Source of the DNA: Planctomycetota bacterium
Lineage (GTDB): Bacteria > Planctomycetota > UBA1135 > UBA2386
Direction of reading: 5' to 3'
Length of the DNA: 6,347 bases
Assembly: GCA_023433825.1 (NCBI GenBank)
Contig: JAEYTU010000047.1
Coordinates: 1-6,347 of the forward strand
Part shown: one piece after another, positions 5,976 to 6,347 of the stretch
How the letters are laid out: each line of letters begins with the position of its first letter
Position numbering within the stretch: the first letter of the stretch is position 1
The notes under the pieces: generated by a model
What the model was told of the DNA's origin: nothing
The model's database searches: none
The model's input: only the letters and a program-made list of their open reading frames with translations
Made by a program: the position numbers and the translations under genes

Positions 5976-6347
5976 GTGTCTCAGTCGTTCCCGCCCGCCT
6001 CCACTCCGCTCGCGCGCTCGGTCGCGACTCTCGCCATCGCGCTGCTCGCCGTCGCACACGTTCCGTCGCAGGAGCCGGTCGACGCTTCCGCCGTCGCGAT
6101 CCTGCGCAAGCACGGCCTCGAGGACTCGAAGGTCATGGATCACCTGTGGTGGATCTGTGACGTGCATGGCGCGCGGCTGACCGGTTCGCCGGGACTTCGC
6201 AGCGCGCAGGCGTGGGCGAAGGAGCGACTCGCTGGCTACGGCTTGGCGGATGCGCGCCTCGAGCGGTGGGGTCCGTTTGGACGCGGTTGGCGTCTCGATC
6301 GGTCGGTCGTCGAGGTCGTCGGCGACGTGTCGTGGCCGGTGCTCGCG
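5976..6347 (+). CDS. Secreted M28-family metallopeptidase, N-terminal part
   Basis: The gene runs off the window; 124 codons from GTG 5976 are open to the last base. The N-terminus looks like a Sec signal peptide: a few residues and Arg14, then the hydrophobic stretch SVATLAIALLAVAHV (15-29), with cleavage likely near SQEP (31-34). The mature start, with VMDHLWWICDVHGARLTGSPGLRSAQAWAKERLAGYGL and then RLERWGPFGRGW, resembles the N-terminal part of exported zinc peptidases of family M28 (aminopeptidase type), which are abundant in planctomycetes and related bacteria. The zinc ligands would lie further downstream and cannot be seen, so activity is unproven. It lies 32 nt after ACAD-B on the same strand with its own strong ribosome site. 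It could be co-transcribed, but nothing links it to acyl-CoA metabolism. Confidence 0.75.
   Translation, partial: MSQSFPPASTPLARSVATLAIALLAVAHVPSQEPVDASAVAILRKHGLEDSKVMDHLWWICDVHGARLTGSPGLRSAQAWAKERLAGYGLADARLERWGPFGRGWRLDRSVVEVVGDVSWPVLA

Noticed and set aside
4831..6057. 408-residue minus-strand open frame opposite ACAD-B
   Set aside because: Its product is Arg/Asp/Gly-rich with no recognisable family, and it mirrors the GC-rich codons of a clear gene on the + strand.
1..6347. CRISPR array, insertion sequence, tRNA or phage remnant
   Set aside because: No spaced identical repeats, transposase motifs, terminal inverted repeats or tRNA-like folds were seen; the DNA is nearly all core metabolic coding sequence of even composition.

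Overview
The window is very GC-rich bacterial DNA, with codons ending mostly in G or C, read entirely from the + strand and almost fully coding. It carries six genes: the 3' end of an endonuclease III gene (nth), a thiolase, a 3-hydroxyacyl-CoA dehydrogenase, an acyl-CoA dehydrogenase (ACAD-A), a short-form signal peptide peptidase A (sppA), a second and divergent acyl-CoA dehydrogenase (ACAD-B), and the 5' end of a secreted M28-type peptidase gene, cut by the window edge (seven genes counting the two partial ones). Scarce Shine-Dalgarno sequences, the exported peptidase whose N-terminus resembles planctomycete proteins, and the base composition suggest a Planctomycetota or similar environmental lineage. 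This is an inference from style, not a proven assignment.

Layout: nth ends at 277. A 167-nt gap (278-444) follows and holds a plausible sigma70-like promoter and small GC hairpins. From 445 to 5943 five genes run in one direction and look like one transcription unit. Thiolase (445-1629) is separated by 70 nt from the hydroxyacyl-CoA dehydrogenase (1700-2572). That gene overlaps ACAD-A (2569-3747) by 4 nt (ATGA), ACAD-A overlaps sppA (3740-4852) by 8 nt, and ACAD-B (4858-5943) starts 5 nt after sppA. The peptidase gene starts at GTG 5976 behind the only strong Shine-Dalgarno sequence in the window and runs off the end.

Function: the dehydrogenase, hydroxyacyl-CoA dehydrogenase and thiolase supply three of the four steps of a beta-oxidation or butyryl-CoA cycle. 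Enoyl-CoA hydratase and the electron-transfer flavoprotein are not in the window.

The most interesting observation is that the two acyl-CoA dehydrogenases are degenerate in complementary ways. ACAD-A keeps the catalytic Glu and the flavin-ring half of the active site, but has lost both motifs that normally contact the ADP part of FAD bound by the partner subunit. ACAD-B keeps exactly those two motifs, but has lost the flavin-ring signature and the catalytic Glu. This is what an obligate heteromeric enzyme with one FAD per heterodimer would look like, comparable to the mycobacterial FadE heterotetramers. Here the two subunit genes are separated by a membrane protease gene that is probably translationally coupled to ACAD-A.
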